The notes: generated by a model not told the origin, from the sequence alone. 64,000 nt of DNA from Pseudonocardia sp. C8 (GCF_014267175.1 NZ_JACMTR010000002.1:1066001-1130000); one strand, 5' to 3'. Positions 32,075 through 41,785 are shown, counted from the stretch's first letter. Numbers and translations: made by a program.

Positions 32075-33232
32075 TCAGGCCGGCGCCGGCTGCGGCTCGC
32101 GGGCGGCGAGCTCGGCCTCCTTCTCCCGGATGATCGGCAGCACGCGGGAGCCGAAGTACTCGACCTCCTCCTGGAAGTGCAGGAAGCCGAGCAGCAGCAG
32201 GTTGGCGCCGCGGCGCTTGTACTCGATCGCCCGGTCGGCGATCTGCTCGGGCGTGCCGATCAGCTGGGTGCGGAAGCCGTCGTTGTACTGGACCAGGTCC
32301 TCGAACGACGAGTCCGCCCACATGCCGCGCCGGTCGCCGGTGGCGTTCCCGGCCTGCTGGACGGCGTCGCGGAACCCCTCGACGGCGGGCCGGTTCGCCT
32401 TGGCGATGATCTCGCGCAGGGTGTCCCTGGCCTCCTTCTCGCCGTCACGAGCGATCATGAAGCCGTTCAGGCCGAACCGGACGGGCTGCAGGCGCTGCGC
32501 GGTCCTGGCGTGGCCGAGGACCTCCTCGACCTGCTCGGTGAACCCGTCGTAGTCCTTGCCGTTGGAGAAGTACCAGTCGGAGACGGTGCCGCCGTTGCGG
32601 CGGGCGGCCGTGGAGTTGCCGCCCTGGAAGATCTCCGGGTGCGGCCGGCCGGGCAGGTCGAGCGGCTTCGGCTTCAGGTCGAACCCGTGCACCCGGTAGA
32701 AGTCGCCGGAGAACTCGGCGCCGCCCTCGCCCGCGGTCCAGATCTCGCGGAGCACCCGGATGAACTCGCTGGTGCGGCGGTAGCGCTCGTCGTGCTCGAG
32801 CCACGGCTCGCCCATCGCGGTGAACTCGTTCTTCAGCCAGCCGGACACCACGTTGAGCGCGATCCGGCCGCCGGTGAGGTGGTCGGCGGTGGCGATCCAC
32901 TTCGACAGCACGGCCGGCTGCCACAGGCCCGGGTGCACGGCCGCGATCAGCTTCAGCCTCGTGGTCGCCAGTGCCAGCGCGAGCGAGAAGCTGGTGGCCT
33001 CGTGCTGGTGGTCGGCGCCGTAGCTGGCCTGGTAGCGGATCTGGGAGAGGGCGTACTCGAAGCCGTTGTCCTCGGCGGTCCGGGCCAGCCGGACGTTGTA
33101 GTCGTAGCCCCAGTCGGTGCGCTGCTCGATGGTGCTGGTGACCAGGCCGCCGGAGACGTTCGGGACCCAGTAGGCGAACTTGAGGGGCTCGCCGATCTGC
33201 GTGTTCGGTGTGATGTCGAGGTTGTCGGACAC
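32075..33232 (-). CDS. sfnG: FMNH2-dependent dimethylsulfone monooxygenase
   Basis: A 385-residue bacterial-luciferase-like flavin monooxygenase that converts dimethylsulfone to methanesulfinate, letting the cell use it as sulfur source. The N-terminal LKFAYWVPNVSGGLVTST and IEQRTDWGYDYN segments are SfnG hallmarks; the TIM-barrel continues through NVVSGWLKNEF and IFQGGNS. AGGAG precedes the GTG start at 33232. No flavin reductase or SsuD partner lies beside it, so reduced FMN must come from elsewhere. The 285-bp upstream stretch before the TetR gene shows no gene. Confidence 0.9.
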   Translation of the reverse strand: MSDNLDITPNTQIGEPLKFAYWVPNVSGGLVTSTIEQRTDWGYDYNVRLARTAEDNGFEYALSQIRYQASYGADHQHEATSFSLALALATTRLKLIAAVHPGLWQPAVLSKWIATADHLTGGRIALNVVSGWLKNEFTAMGEPWLEHDERYRRTSEFIRVLREIWTAGEGGAEFSGDFYRVHGFDLKPKPLDLPGRPHPEIFQGGNSTAARRNGGTVSDWYFSNGKDYDGFTEQVEEVLGHARTAQRLQPVRFGLNGFMIARDGEKEARDTLREIIAKANRPAVEGFRDAVQQAGNATGDRRGMWADSSFEDLVQYNDGFRTQLIGTPEQIADRAIEYKRRGANLLLLGFLHFQEEVEYFGSRVLPIIREKEAELAAREPQPAPA

Positions 33233-33517
33233 GGGTGATCTCCTGGTGGTCGCCCGCCGGGAACGGCGGGGCGGGCGCGCGACAGGGCGGCGCCCGGGAG
33301 GAAAAGGACGAATCGGGCCAGGGGTCGCGGGTCAGCGACAGGCCTGGCTCGTGACGACCAGGTGATCCACGTGACGGCGGCGCGTCAGCAGCGGGGCGAC
33401 CACGACCCCACCGAACCGGGGCGGTCGCGGTGCTGTCAACCGCCCGCGGGCGACGTCACCGGTTCCTCCAGCGCGACCCCGAGATCGACGACCGCGCCAG
33501 GAATCAATCTTTGTTCA

Positions 33518-34126
33518 CTATGCCGGGTCGACGCCGAGGCAGCCGTGCGCGATGTCGGTCAGCAGCGCCTCGAGCCGTTCCGGGGCGAGCCCGCTGCGGA
33601 AGAACAGCGTCGACTGGATCGCCCCGACGCAGGCGTGCACGAGCACGCGCAGCTCGCCGTCGGCGAGGTCGGGGCGCAGCGGGGCGAGGGCGTGCACCCA
33701 GTCCTCGACGTGGTGGCGCTGGCGGCGGCGCAGCACGCGGCGCTCCTCCTCGGGCAGGGTGTGCACCTCGCGGTGGTAGACCGCGAGCTCGGCGCCGTGC
33801 TCGACGGCGACCGTGATGTGGTCCTTGACCAGCATGGACAGCGTTTCGCGGTCCGAGGTCGCCGCGGCGAGCGCCGCGGCCGCCCCGGTCTCCAGGCGGG
33901 TCATCCCGCGGTCGAGCAGCGCGACCAGGATCGCCTCCTTGGAGGCGAAGTGCCGGTAGATCCCGGAGCCGACGATGCCTGCCTCGGCGCCGATCTCGGC
34001 CATCCCCACGGCGTGGAAGCCGCGGTTCGCGATCAGCCGGGCGGCCGCGGCGAGGATGCGCTCCGCGCGGTCGGGGTCGCGGCGCCGCGGTGTCGCGGCG
34101 GTCGTGGGCGAGGATCCGGCCGGCAT
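33518..34126 (-). CDS. TetR-family transcriptional regulator
   Basis: A 202-residue repressor-type regulator. The helix-turn-helix is at about residues 20-65 (ILAAAARLIANRGFHAVGMAEIGAEAGIV then GIYRHFASKEAI); the C-terminal ligand domain resembles those sensing acyl-CoAs. ATG at 34126 was preferred over an upstream ATG since the latter lies inside the likely operator region. It is divergent from an acyl-CoA dehydrogenase / acyl-CoA ligase operon across 67 bp, the classic layout for a local repressor relieved by a pathway CoA intermediate. The ligand is not known. Confidence 0.87.
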   Translation of the reverse strand: MPAGSSPTTAATPRRRDPDRAERILAAAARLIANRGFHAVGMAEIGAEAGIVGSGIYRHFASKEAILVALLDRGMTRLETGAAAALAAATSDRETLSMLVKDHITVAVEHGAELAVYHREVHTLPEEERRVLRRRQRHHVEDWVHALAPLRPDLADGELRVLVHACVGAIQSTLFFRSGLAPERLEALLTDIAHGCLGVDPA

Positions 34127-34164
34127 CTGGTCAGCATGGCAGGAACGCGGTACCGTCCGCCACA

Positions 34165-34182
34165 AGTGAACGATAAATCACT
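34165..34182. promoter_or_regulatory. Candidate TetR operator
   Basis: AGTGA-ACGATAAA-TCACT: an inverted repeat with 5-bp arms, 12 bp before the acyl-CoA dehydrogenase start. It is the most AT-rich part of the divergent gap, so probably overlaps the promoter. Confidence 0.45.
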
Positions 34183-34193
34183 GGGAGGTCGGC

Positions 34194-35345
34194 GTGGACT
34201 TCAGCGAGACCGACGAGGAACGCGACCTCCGGTCGGCGGTGGCGGCGATCGCGGGATCCTTCGGGAGCGACTACTACCTGCGCTGCGCCCACGAGGGCCG
34301 GCACACCCAGGAGCTGTGGACGGCGATGGGGAAGGCCGGGTTCCTCGGTGTCAACATCCCCGAGGCCTACGGCGGGGGCGGCGGGGGGCTGGTCGAGCTG
34401 TCGGTGGTCTGCGAGGAGGCGGCGGCGCAGGGCACCCCGCTGCTGCTGGTCCTCGTCTCCGCGGCGATCTCCGCCGAGGTGATCGGCGACTTCGGCTCCG
34501 ACGCGCTGCGCGAGCGCTGGCTGCCGGGGCTCGCCGACGGATCCACCAAGGTCGTCTTCGCGATCACCGAGCCGGATGCCGGGTCGAACACGCACCGGAT
34601 GGCGACGCACGCCGTCCGGGACGGCGACGAGTGGGTTCTGAACGGCACCAAGCACTACATCTCGGGCACCGACGACGCGGAGGCCGTCCTCGTCGTCGCG
34701 CGTACCGGGCGCACCCCGGACGGGCGCGCGCAGCTGAGCCTGTTCGTCGTGCCGGTCGACGCGCCGGGCCTGGTCCGCACCCCGCTCCCGGTCGACCTGA
34801 TCGCGCCGGACAAGCAGCACGTCCTGCACTTCGACGACGTCCGCGTCCCGGCCGGCAACCTGGTCGGCGCCGAGGGCGACGGCTTCCGGCAGATCTTCCG
34901 GGGGCTCAACCCGGAGCGGATCACCGGCGCCGCGCTCGGTGTCGGCATCGCCCGGTTCGTGCTGGGCAGGGCGGCGGAGTACGCCCGCACCCGGCAGGTG
35001 TGGGACGTCCCGATCGGCGCCCACCAGGGCGTCTCGCACCCGCTGGCGAAGGCCCGGATCGAGACCGAGCTCGCCGCGCTGATGACCCGGAAGGCGGCCT
35101 GGTTGCACGACCGGGGCCTGCCGGCCGGCGAGGAGTCCAACATGGCCAAGTACGCCGCGGCGGAGGCCGCGATGCACGCCCTGGACGCGGCCATGCAGAC
35201 CCACGGCGGCAACGGGTTGGCCAGCGAGTACGGGTTCGTGCCCTACTGGGGGATGGCGCGGCTGTTGCAGGTGGCGCCGGTGAACCGGGAGATGATCCTC
35301 AACCACGTCGCCCAGCACGGCCTGGGCCTGCCTCGATCGTACTGA
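34194..35345 (+). CDS. Acyl-CoA dehydrogenase
   Basis: A 383-residue FAD enzyme that desaturates an acyl-CoA at the alpha-beta position and passes electrons to ETF. The domains are in order: helical N-terminus (NIPEAYGGGGGG), FAD-binding middle (FAITEPDAGSN, WVLNGTKHYISG) and C-terminal bundle (MQTHGGNGLASEYGF with a candidate base Glu). The chain length or branch preference is unclear. GTG start at 34194, with GGGAGG upstream. It is first in an operon with two acyl-CoA ligases, under the divergent TetR gene. Confidence 0.92.
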   Translation: MDFSETDEERDLRSAVAAIAGSFGSDYYLRCAHEGRHTQELWTAMGKAGFLGVNIPEAYGGGGGGLVELSVVCEEAAAQGTPLLLVLVSAAISAEVIGDFGSDALRERWLPGLADGSTKVVFAITEPDAGSNTHRMATHAVRDGDEWVLNGTKHYISGTDDAEAVLVVARTGRTPDGRAQLSLFVVPVDAPGLVRTPLPVDLIAPDKQHVLHFDDVRVPAGNLVGAEGDGFRQIFRGLNPERITGAALGVGIARFVLGRAAEYARTRQVWDVPIGAHQGVSHPLAKARIETELAALMTRKAAWLHDRGLPAGEESNMAKYAAAEAAMHALDAAMQTHGGNGLASEYGFVPYWGMARLLQVAPVNREMILNHVAQHGLGLPRSY

Positions 35346-35355
35346 GGGAGCCGAC

Positions 35356-36948
35356 ATGGAAACCGCAACGGAGCGGAACCTGATCCAGCGGGTCAACGTC
35401 GCCGACTCGCTGACCCGGAGCGCGGCGGCCCGGCCGGCGCAGCTCGCCGTCGTCGACGGGGACCGGAGCTGGACCTACCCCGAGCTGGACGCCTGGGTCG
35501 ACCGGCTCGCCCGCGGGCTGGTCGACCGCGGCTACGCCCGCGGGGACGCGCTGGCGGTCGCCTCCGGCAACAGCGCCGAGTTCCTGGCCGTCTACTACGC
35601 CTGCGCGCGCACCGGCCTGGTGTGCGTCCCGATCAACCTCGGCTGGAAGCCGGGCGAGGTCGCCTACGTGCTCGGCCACTCCCGGGCCCGCGGGATCGTC
35701 GTCGAGACCCAGCTCGTGGACGGGCTCGCCGAGGCGCTGGAGAAGGTGTCCGGGGTGACCGACGTGATCGTCGCGCCCGGGACCGGGGCGCCGCACACCA
35801 GGGAGCCGGCGGACCGGTCGTGGTCGACGCTGGACGAGCTGGCGGGCGCGGACGGCCCGGTCGAGGTGGTCGTGGAGGACCGCGACCCGCTGAGCTACCT
35901 CTACACCTCGGGGACGACGTCGTTCCCGAAGGGCGTGGCCGCCTCCCACCTGGCGATCACCATGGAGTCGTTCTCGACCGCGCTCGACTCGGGGTGGCAC
36001 GCCGGGGACCGGTTCCTCGCGATGATGCCGATGTTCCACACCGCCCAGCTCAACGCGTTCTGCACGCCCGCGGTGCTGGTCGGCGCGACCATCCACGTGT
36101 CGCGCGGCTTCGAACCGGAGTCGTTCCTGGACACGATCGAACGCGAGCGGATCACCCAGGTGTTCGGGCTGCCGATGATGTACCGGGCCGCCCTGGAGCA
36201 CGACTCGTTCACCTCCCGCGACCTGTCCTCGCTGCGGCGGGCGGTCTACGCGATGGCGCCGATGCCCGAGCCGCTGGTCCGGGCCTGCATGGACGGTTAC
36301 GGCTGCGAGTTCGCGCTGCTGTTCGGCCAGACCGAGATGAGCCCGTGCACCACGCTGTTCCGGCCCGAGCACCAACTGACCCACGTCGGCGCGGTCGGCA
36401 CCCCGATCACCGGCGTCCAGGTGGCGATCATGGGACCGGACGGCGAGCTGCTCGGCCCCGGCGAGCAGGGCGAGATCGTCTACCGCGGCCCGTCGACCAT
36501 GAACGGTTACCTCGACGACCCCGGGGCCACCGACGAGGCGTTCCGGCACGGCTGGTTCCACTCCGGCGACGTCGGCTCCTTCGGCGAGGACGGGATGCTG
36601 TGGTTCGCCGACCGCTACAAGGACGTCATCAAGACCGGCGGCGAGAACGTGGCGTCGCTGGAGGTCGAACGTGCCGTCTACGCCGCCGACCCCGGGATCG
36701 CGGAGGCGGTCGTCGTCGGGCTGCCGCACGAGCGGTGGAGCGAGGCGATCACGGCCGTCGTCGTCCCGAAGCCGGGGGCCACGGTCGACCCGGACGCCCT
36801 GGTGGAGGCGCTGAAGCAGCGGCTCGACGGCTACAAGGTCCCGAAGGCGGTGATCGTCGCGGAGGCGCTGCCGAAGACGTCCACCGGCAAGATCCAGAAG
36901 AACGTCGTGCGGGACGAGCACGCCGGTCACTTCGGTGGTGCCCGATGA
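35356..36948 (+). CDS. Acyl-CoA synthetase (AMP-forming, FadD-type)
   Basis: A 530-residue ANL-superfamily ligase that activates a carboxylic acid to acyl-AMP and then acyl-CoA. Motifs: phosphate loop YTSGTTSFPKG near residue 180, FGQTEMSP near 320, the hinge WFHSGDVG and WFADRYKD region near 400-415, and the C-terminal catalytic Lys in PKTSTGKIQ. It lies 10 bp after the acyl-CoA dehydrogenase gene and overlaps the next ligase by 4 bp. The two ligases side by side suggest that the operon handles two acids or two steps of one pathway. Confidence 0.92.
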   Translation: METATERNLIQRVNVADSLTRSAAARPAQLAVVDGDRSWTYPELDAWVDRLARGLVDRGYARGDALAVASGNSAEFLAVYYACARTGLVCVPINLGWKPGEVAYVLGHSRARGIVVETQLVDGLAEALEKVSGVTDVIVAPGTGAPHTREPADRSWSTLDELAGADGPVEVVVEDRDPLSYLYTSGTTSFPKGVAASHLAITMESFSTALDSGWHAGDRFLAMMPMFHTAQLNAFCTPAVLVGATIHVSRGFEPESFLDTIERERITQVFGLPMMYRAALEHDSFTSRDLSSLRRAVYAMAPMPEPLVRACMDGYGCEFALLFGQTEMSPCTTLFRPEHQLTHVGAVGTPITGVQVAIMGPDGELLGPGEQGEIVYRGPSTMNGYLDDPGATDEAFRHGWFHSGDVGSFGEDGMLWFADRYKDVIKTGGENVASLEVERAVYAADPGIAEAVVVGLPHERWSEAITAVVVPKPGATVDPDALVEALKQRLDGYKVPKAVIVAEALPKTSTGKIQKNVVRDEHAGHFGGAR

Positions 36949-38435
36949 ACATCGCGACCCTGCTGCGCCGCGCCGCGGCCGACCACCCGTCGTCGGTGGC
37001 GGTGGCCCTCGACGGTGCCGAGACCAGCTACACGGCCCTCGCCGACCGGGCCGCCCGGTTCGCCGGGTACCTGCGCCGGCGCGGGATCGCCCCCGGCGAC
37101 CGGGTCGGGTTCCTGCTGCCGAACCACCCGGACCACCTCACCGGGCTGCTCGGGACCTGGCAGGCCGGGGCGGTCGCGGTGCCGCTCAACGTGCTCTTCC
37201 CGGACGCGGCGCTGCGCCACGCCGTCGCCGACTCGGGCCTGCGGCTGGTGGTGCTGCCCGCGGCCGAGGCCGAGCGGGTGCGCGGGCTCGCCCCCGACGG
37301 CGTCGAGCTGCTCACCCTCGGCGCCGGGTTCGACGCCGCCGTCGCCGGGGAGCCCGCCGCCGGCGTCGTCCCGCGCCTGGACGGCGACGACGCGCTGCTC
37401 ATGTACACCTCGGGCTCGACCGGCGTGCCCAAGGGGGTCCGGCAGACCCACCGCAACACCTGGGCGCAGGTCGAGGGTGTGATCGACCTGTACGGGATCA
37501 CCGCCGACGACCACGTCCTCAACTGCCTGCCGCTGTTCCACGTCGGCGGGCTGCAGCTGGCGAGCCTGCCGGTGCTGGCCCGCGGCGGGCGGATCACGTT
37601 CATGCCGCGCTGGGACGCCCTGGAGTGGCTGGACCTGGCGCAGCGGCTGCGGCCCACCTACGGCGGCCTGATCTCCACGATGATGATCGACGTCGGGAAC
37701 CGGACGGTGGAGAACCCGGTGGTACTGGACTCGTTCCGGATCTGCATGTTCGGCGGGTCGCGCACCCCGACCGCTGCCGTGGAACGGCTCGCCGCCGGCA
37801 CCGGGATCCCCGGCACCGAGATCTACGGCCAGACCGAGCAGAGCGGGCTCGCCGTGTCCTACGCCCCCGGCGAGGAGCGCAGGCCCGGGTCGATGGGCCG
37901 GCCGCTGGAGCAGATCGTGGCGACCCGGCTGGTCTCCCCGTCCACCGGTGCCGACGTGACCGGGCCCGGCGAGGTGGGGGAGCTGTGGGTGCGCGGCGAC
38001 GCCGTCACCCCCGGCTACTGGAACCTGCCCGAGCTGACCGCCGAGCGGTTCACCGACGGCTGGCTGCGCACCGGCGACCTGATGTCGGCCGACGACGACG
38101 GCTACCTGTACTACACCGACCGGATCGACGACATGATCGTCTCGGGTGGGGAGAACGTGTTCCCGCAGATGGTCGAGGAGCACCTGGCCGGGCACCCGGA
38201 CCTGGCCGAGGTCGCCGTGATCGGGACCGCCCACGAGCGCTGGGTGGAGCAGGTGACCGCGGTCGTCGTGCCGAACCGTCCCGGGGTGACCGCCGACGAC
38301 GTCGCGGCCTGGTGCGCCACCCACCCGGACCTGCGCGGCATCGCCCGGCCGCGCCGGATCGAGATCGTCGACGCGCTGCCCCGCACCGGCAGCGGGAAGC
38401 TCGACCGGCCCACGCTGCGCTCCCGGTTCCCGTGA
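36945..38435 (+). CDS. Second acyl-CoA synthetase (AMP-forming)
   Basis: A 496-residue ANL-superfamily acid-CoA ligase, shorter than its neighbour. Motifs: YTSGSTGVPKG near residue 155, IYGQTEQSG near 300, LRTGDLMS and YYTDRIDDMIVSGGENV in the C-terminal swivel, and the catalytic Lys in PRTGSGKLDRP. ATG at 36945 overlaps the previous stop (ATGA). It is only distantly similar to the upstream ligase, so this is not a recent tandem duplication. It may prefer short-chain or aromatic acids; that is not resolvable from sequence. Confidence 0.92.
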   Translation: MNIATLLRRAAADHPSSVAVALDGAETSYTALADRAARFAGYLRRRGIAPGDRVGFLLPNHPDHLTGLLGTWQAGAVAVPLNVLFPDAALRHAVADSGLRLVVLPAAEAERVRGLAPDGVELLTLGAGFDAAVAGEPAAGVVPRLDGDDALLMYTSGSTGVPKGVRQTHRNTWAQVEGVIDLYGITADDHVLNCLPLFHVGGLQLASLPVLARGGRITFMPRWDALEWLDLAQRLRPTYGGLISTMMIDVGNRTVENPVVLDSFRICMFGGSRTPTAAVERLAAGTGIPGTEIYGQTEQSGLAVSYAPGEERRPGSMGRPLEQIVATRLVSPSTGADVTGPGEVGELWVRGDAVTPGYWNLPELTAERFTDGWLRTGDLMSADDDGYLYYTDRIDDMIVSGGENVFPQMVEEHLAGHPDLAEVAVIGTAHERWVEQVTAVVVPNRPGVTADDVAAWCATHPDLRGIARPRRIEIVDALPRTGSGKLDRPTLRSRFP

Positions 38436-38448
38436 CCCGCGCCGGACA

Positions 38449-38491
38449 GCACGGTGCCCCGCGGCCGGATCGCAGCCGCGGGGCACGGTGC
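38449..38491. terminator. Hairpin between convergent ligase and transporter operons
   Basis: Arms at 38449-38465 and 38475-38491 (GCACGGTGCCCCGCGGC and partner) pair with a single mismatch around nine bases. It lies 14 bp after the ligase stop and 18 bp before the tctA stop, so could terminate both directions. Confidence 0.75.
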
Positions 38492-38508
38492 CGATGTGCC
38501 GGGACGGG

Positions 38509-40014
38509 TCAGACCTTCTCCGGCTCCTTCTGGCGCTGCCCGCGGACCGCACGCAGCACGATCGGCGCGACGAACAGGATCGCGATCAGCACGTAGACGA
38601 TGATCGCCAGCGGCGTGGAGAACAGCGTCGTCGGATCACCGTCGGAGATCTGCAGCGAGCGGCGCAGCTGCAGCTCGGCGTCCGGGCCGAGGATCACGCC
38701 GATGATCGCCGGCAGCACCGGCAGGCCGAACCGGCGCATCAGGAACCCGATCGCGCCGATCGCCAGCAGCACCAGCAGGTCCACCGGCTGCCCCGACACC
38801 GCGTAGGCGCCGACGCAGGCGAAGAACAGGATGCCCGCGTACAGGTGCGGCCGCGGGATCCGCAGCAGCTTCGCCCAGGCCGGGGCCAGCGGCAGGTTCA
38901 GCGCCAGCAGCAGCACCAGGCCGATGAACAGGCTCGCGATCAGGGTCCAGACCAGGTCCGACTCGCGCTCGAACAGCAGCGGCCCCGGCTGGATCCCGAA
39001 CTGCTGGAACGCCGCCAGCATCACGGCGGCGATCGCCGTGGTCGGCAGGCCCAGGGTCAGCATCGTCGCGAGGGTGCCCGCGGACGACGCGCTGGCCGCC
39101 GACTCCGGCCCGGCGAGGCCCTCGACGGCGCCCTTGCCGAACTCGTCGCGGTGCTTCGAGAGCCGGCGCTCGGTCACGTAGGCCATGAACGTCGAGATCT
39201 CCGCGCCGCCGGCCGGGATCGAGCCGAACCCGAAGCCGATGAACGGCCCGCGCAGCCACGGTTTCCAGGACCGCCGGAGCTCGCTGCGGCCCAGCCACGG
39301 GCGGCCGACCGGGATGACCTCCTGCGTGCCGCGGCGCAGGTGCGCGGCCACCCAGAGCGCCTCGCCGACGGCGAACAGCCCGACCGCCACGATGACGACG
39401 TCGATGCCGTCGGCCAGCTGCGGCACCCCGAACGTCAGCCGGGGCTGGCCGCCGATCGGGTCCAGCCCGACCAGGCCGATCGTCAGGCCCAGCGCGAGTG
39501 CGGCGAACCCGCGGACCCGCGACGCGCCGAGCACGCCGCTGACCGCCACGAACGCCAGTACCATGATCGCGAAGTAGTCGGGAGCGCCGATGTCGACGGC
39601 CACCGAGGCGATCAGCGGTGCGATCACCACGAGGCCGGTGACACCGATGATGCCGCCGATGAAGTGACCGATCGCCGCGATGGCGAGCGCTTGCGCGCCC
39701 CGCCCGGACTTGGCCATCGGGTTGCCCTCGACCGCCGCCATCACCGACGCCGACTCGCCGGGGGTGTTGAGCAGGATCGACGTCGTCGAGCCGCCGAACA
39801 TCGCCCCGAAGTAGATCCCGGCGAACATGATGAACGCGCCGGTCGGTTCGAAGGCGTAGGTCACCGGCAGCAGCAGCGCCACCGCCATTGCCGGGCCGAT
39901 GCCCGGCAGGACGCCGATCGCGGTGCCGAGCAGCACCCCGACCGCGGCGAAGAACAGGTTGCCCGGGGTCAGCGCGTTCGCGAACCCGTTCATCAGCAGG
40001 TCGAACGTGCCCAT
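38509..40014 (-). CDS. tctA: Tripartite tricarboxylate transporter, large permease subunit
   Basis: A 501-residue membrane protein of the TctA family, the main transport subunit of a binding-protein-dependent secondary transporter. About a dozen hydrophobic segments surround the family motifs [17 protein letters not shown] near residue 40, [18 protein letters not shown] near 75, and [16 protein letters not shown] and [14 protein letters not shown] in the second half. The ATG at 40014 overlaps the tctB stop by 1 bp. The likely substrates are citrate or other di/tricarboxylates, or aromatic acids such as protocatechuate or terephthalate. Confidence 0.94.
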   Translation of the reverse strand: MGTFDLLMNGFANALTPGNLFFAAVGVLLGTAIGVLPGIGPAMAVALLLPVTYAFEPTGAFIMFAGIYFGAMFGGSTTSILLNTPGESASVMAAVEGNPMAKSGRGAQALAIAAIGHFIGGIIGVTGLVVIAPLIASVAVDIGAPDYFAIMVLAFVAVSGVLGASRVRGFAALALGLTIGLVGLDPIGGQPRLTFGVPQLADGIDVVIVAVGLFAVGEALWVAAHLRRGTQEVIPVGRPWLGRSELRRSWKPWLRGPFIGFGFGSIPAGGAEISTFMAYVTERRLSKHRDEFGKGAVEGLAGPESAASASSAGTLATMLTLGLPTTAIAAVMLAAFQQFGIQPGPLLFERESDLVWTLIASLFIGLVLLLALNLPLAPAWAKLLRIPRPHLYAGILFFACVGAYAVSGQPVDLLVLLAIGAIGFLMRRFGLPVLPAIIGVILGPDAELQLRRSLQISDGDPTTLFSTPLAIIVYVLIAILFVAPIVLRAVRGQRQKEPEKV

Positions 40015-40565
40015 CAGCCGAACACCCCCATCAGCGGGCCGCCCGGCAGGTCGACGCCGAGCAGGGCGTCGAACAGGACCCAGGTCAGCAACGAGACCCC
40101 GCCGGCGATGGCGAGGTCGCGGGCCACGGCCCGCGAGCCGAGCGCGAAGGTGGCGCCGGCGAACAGCACGGTGCCGGCGATCGGCCAGCCGAGCAGCGGG
40201 ATCAGCGCCGCCGTGGCGATCAGCACCCCGGCGAGCATCCCGACCGTGCGGAAGTCCATCGGCGTGCTGAGGTCGATGTCCTCGCCGGCCTCCGCCTCGC
40301 CGTGGCCGCCGCGCAGGATGTCGACGGTCAGCAGCGCCGAGAGCAGCAGCAGCGCCGCGCCGAGCACGAACGCCACCGTGCGGGGCCCCAGCGGGTCCGA
40401 GTCGGTGCCGCCGCTGCCCGCGGTGACGGTGTCGACCAGCACGAGCACACCGACCACGGCGAGCAGGGCGGACACCCCGAGCTCGGAGTGGTCGCGCAGC
40501 CACGATCGGATGCCGCCGGTGGGGGTACCGGCCCGGCCGGTCCCGGTGTCGTCGGTGAGTGTCAT
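40014..40565 (-). CDS. tctB: Tripartite tricarboxylate transporter, small permease subunit
   Basis: A 183-residue membrane protein with four hydrophobic segments (LGVSALLAVVGVLVLV, VAFVLGAALLLLSALL, a third around residues 105-125 and GVSLLTWVLFDALLGV), the layout of TctB. The VLFDALLGVDLPGGPL motif near the C-terminus is typical. It sits between tctC and tctA with 1-bp spacing or overlap on each side, so translation of all three is coupled. Confidence 0.9.
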   Translation of the reverse strand: MTLTDDTGTGRAGTPTGGIRSWLRDHSELGVSALLAVVGVLVLVDTVTAGSGGTDSDPLGPRTVAFVLGAALLLLSALLTVDILRGGHGEAEAGEDIDLSTPMDFRTVGMLAGVLIATAALIPLLGWPIAGTVLFAGATFALGSRAVARDLAIAGGVSLLTWVLFDALLGVDLPGGPLMGVFG

Positions 40566-40566
40566 G

Positions 40567-41610
40567 TCAGCCCCAGCTGGTCAGCACCCGCTCGACGCGG
40601 GCGTCCTCCTCGGCGAGGAACCTCTGGAACTCGCCGCCGGGCAGGTAGGCGTCCTGCCAGCCGTTGGTCTCCAGCACCTCGCGCCACTCCGGTGTGCCGC
40701 GCATCTCGGCGTAGACCCGCTCGAGGTCCGCCCGGGCCTCCGGGGTCAGCCCCGGCGGCGCGACGACGCCGCGCCAGTTGGTGAACTCGACGTCGATCCC
40801 CGCCTCGCGCAGGGTCGGCGCGTCCACACCCGGGACCCGCTCGCCCGCGGTCACCGCGAGCACCCGCAGGTCACCGGACTCGACCTGGTCGGCGAACTCG
40901 CCGAGCCCGGACACGCCGAACGCGACCTTCCCGCCGAGCACCGACGCCAGGAGCTCGCCGCCGCCGTCGTAGGCGACGTAGTTGACCGCCTTCGGGTCCA
41001 GCCCGGCACCCTCGGCCATCAGCATCGGGGCCAGGTGGTCCGGCCCGCCCGGGGAGGACCCGCCGCCGACCGGCGTGCCGCCCGGGTTCGCCTTCCAGTC
41101 CCGCAGCAGCGAGGCCAGGTCCTTGTACGGCGAGTCCGCCGGCACGACGACGATCTCGGTCTCCTCGGTGAGCCGGGCGATCGGCGTTGTGTCGGCGAGG
41201 GTGGAGGGCGAGTCGTTGGAGTAGACGCTGCCGACGAGGCCGAGGCCCATGCTCATCACCAGGCGGTCGTTGCCGGCCTCGTTGACGGTGCGGCCGAGCC
41301 CGACCGTGCCGCCGGCTCCGGGCAGGTTGAAGACCTCGACGGGGCCGGTGATGCCGGCGTCCTCCATGGCCTTGGCGGCGCTGCGCGCGGTCACGTCGTA
41401 CCCGCCGCCGGGTGCGTTCGGGACGAGCATGCGCAGGCCGCGCATCTGGGTGCCGTCACCGCCGCCGGTCACCGCACCGACCGCGGGCGGTACCAGGAGG
41501 AGGGCGGCGAGCACGGCGAGTGCCGTGCCGATCAGCGCGCCGGATCGGCGCCGGGTGGGCGGCGGGTCGCCCGGCGGCTGCCGGCTGCCCGTCGTCGTCG
41601 ACTGGGTCAT
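40567..41610 (-). CDS. tctC: Tripartite tricarboxylate transporter substrate-binding protein
   Basis: A 347-residue exported receptor of the Bug/TctC family. An Arg-rich n-region and the GALIGTALAVLAALLLVPPAV segment form an uncleaved or cleaved signal anchor, followed by the two-lobed domain: LRMLVPNAPGGGYDVTAR, LPGAGGTVGLGR, GSSPGGPDHLAPML and VNYVAYDGGGELLASVLGG. It captures the acid substrate outside the membrane and delivers it to TctAB. It is the first gene of the tctCBA operon and is divergent from the sensor kinase gene. Confidence 0.92.
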   Translation of the reverse strand: MTQSTTTGSRQPPGDPPPTRRRSGALIGTALAVLAALLLVPPAVGAVTGGGDGTQMRGLRMLVPNAPGGGYDVTARSAAKAMEDAGITGPVEVFNLPGAGGTVGLGRTVNEAGNDRLVMSMGLGLVGSVYSNDSPSTLADTTPIARLTEETEIVVVPADSPYKDLASLLRDWKANPGGTPVGGGSSPGGPDHLAPMLMAEGAGLDPKAVNYVAYDGGGELLASVLGGKVAFGVSGLGEFADQVESGDLRVLAVTAGERVPGVDAPTLREAGIDVEFTNWRGVVAPPGLTPEARADLERVYAEMRGTPEWREVLETNGWQDAYLPGGEFQRFLAEEDARVERVLTSWG

Positions 41611-41680
41611 GGGGGTCCGATCTCACCGTTGCGAAGGGAACGCGAGAAGTGTGCCGACGCCGGTGCCCGGTGTCTCCGAT

Positions 41681-41713
41681 ACGACCACAACGGACGTTGT
41701 GGTCGTTGTGGTC
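41681..41713. promoter_or_regulatory. Three half-site operator between tctCBA and the two-component genes
   Basis: The 10-mer CGTTGTGGTC occurs three times: inverted at 41683-41692, then direct at 41695-41704 and 41704-41713. The first two form a perfect 26-bp dyad (12-bp arms, GA between). The cluster lies 71 bp upstream of tctC and 73 bp upstream of the kinase gene, so it is a strong candidate binding site for the encoded response regulator. Confidence 0.65.
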
Positions 41714-41785
41714 ACCGCGCGGCCACCGGCGTCGTCGACACCGCTGCGCCGGAGCCGGCCACCGGCCGCGTTCTAGGGTGGGCGC

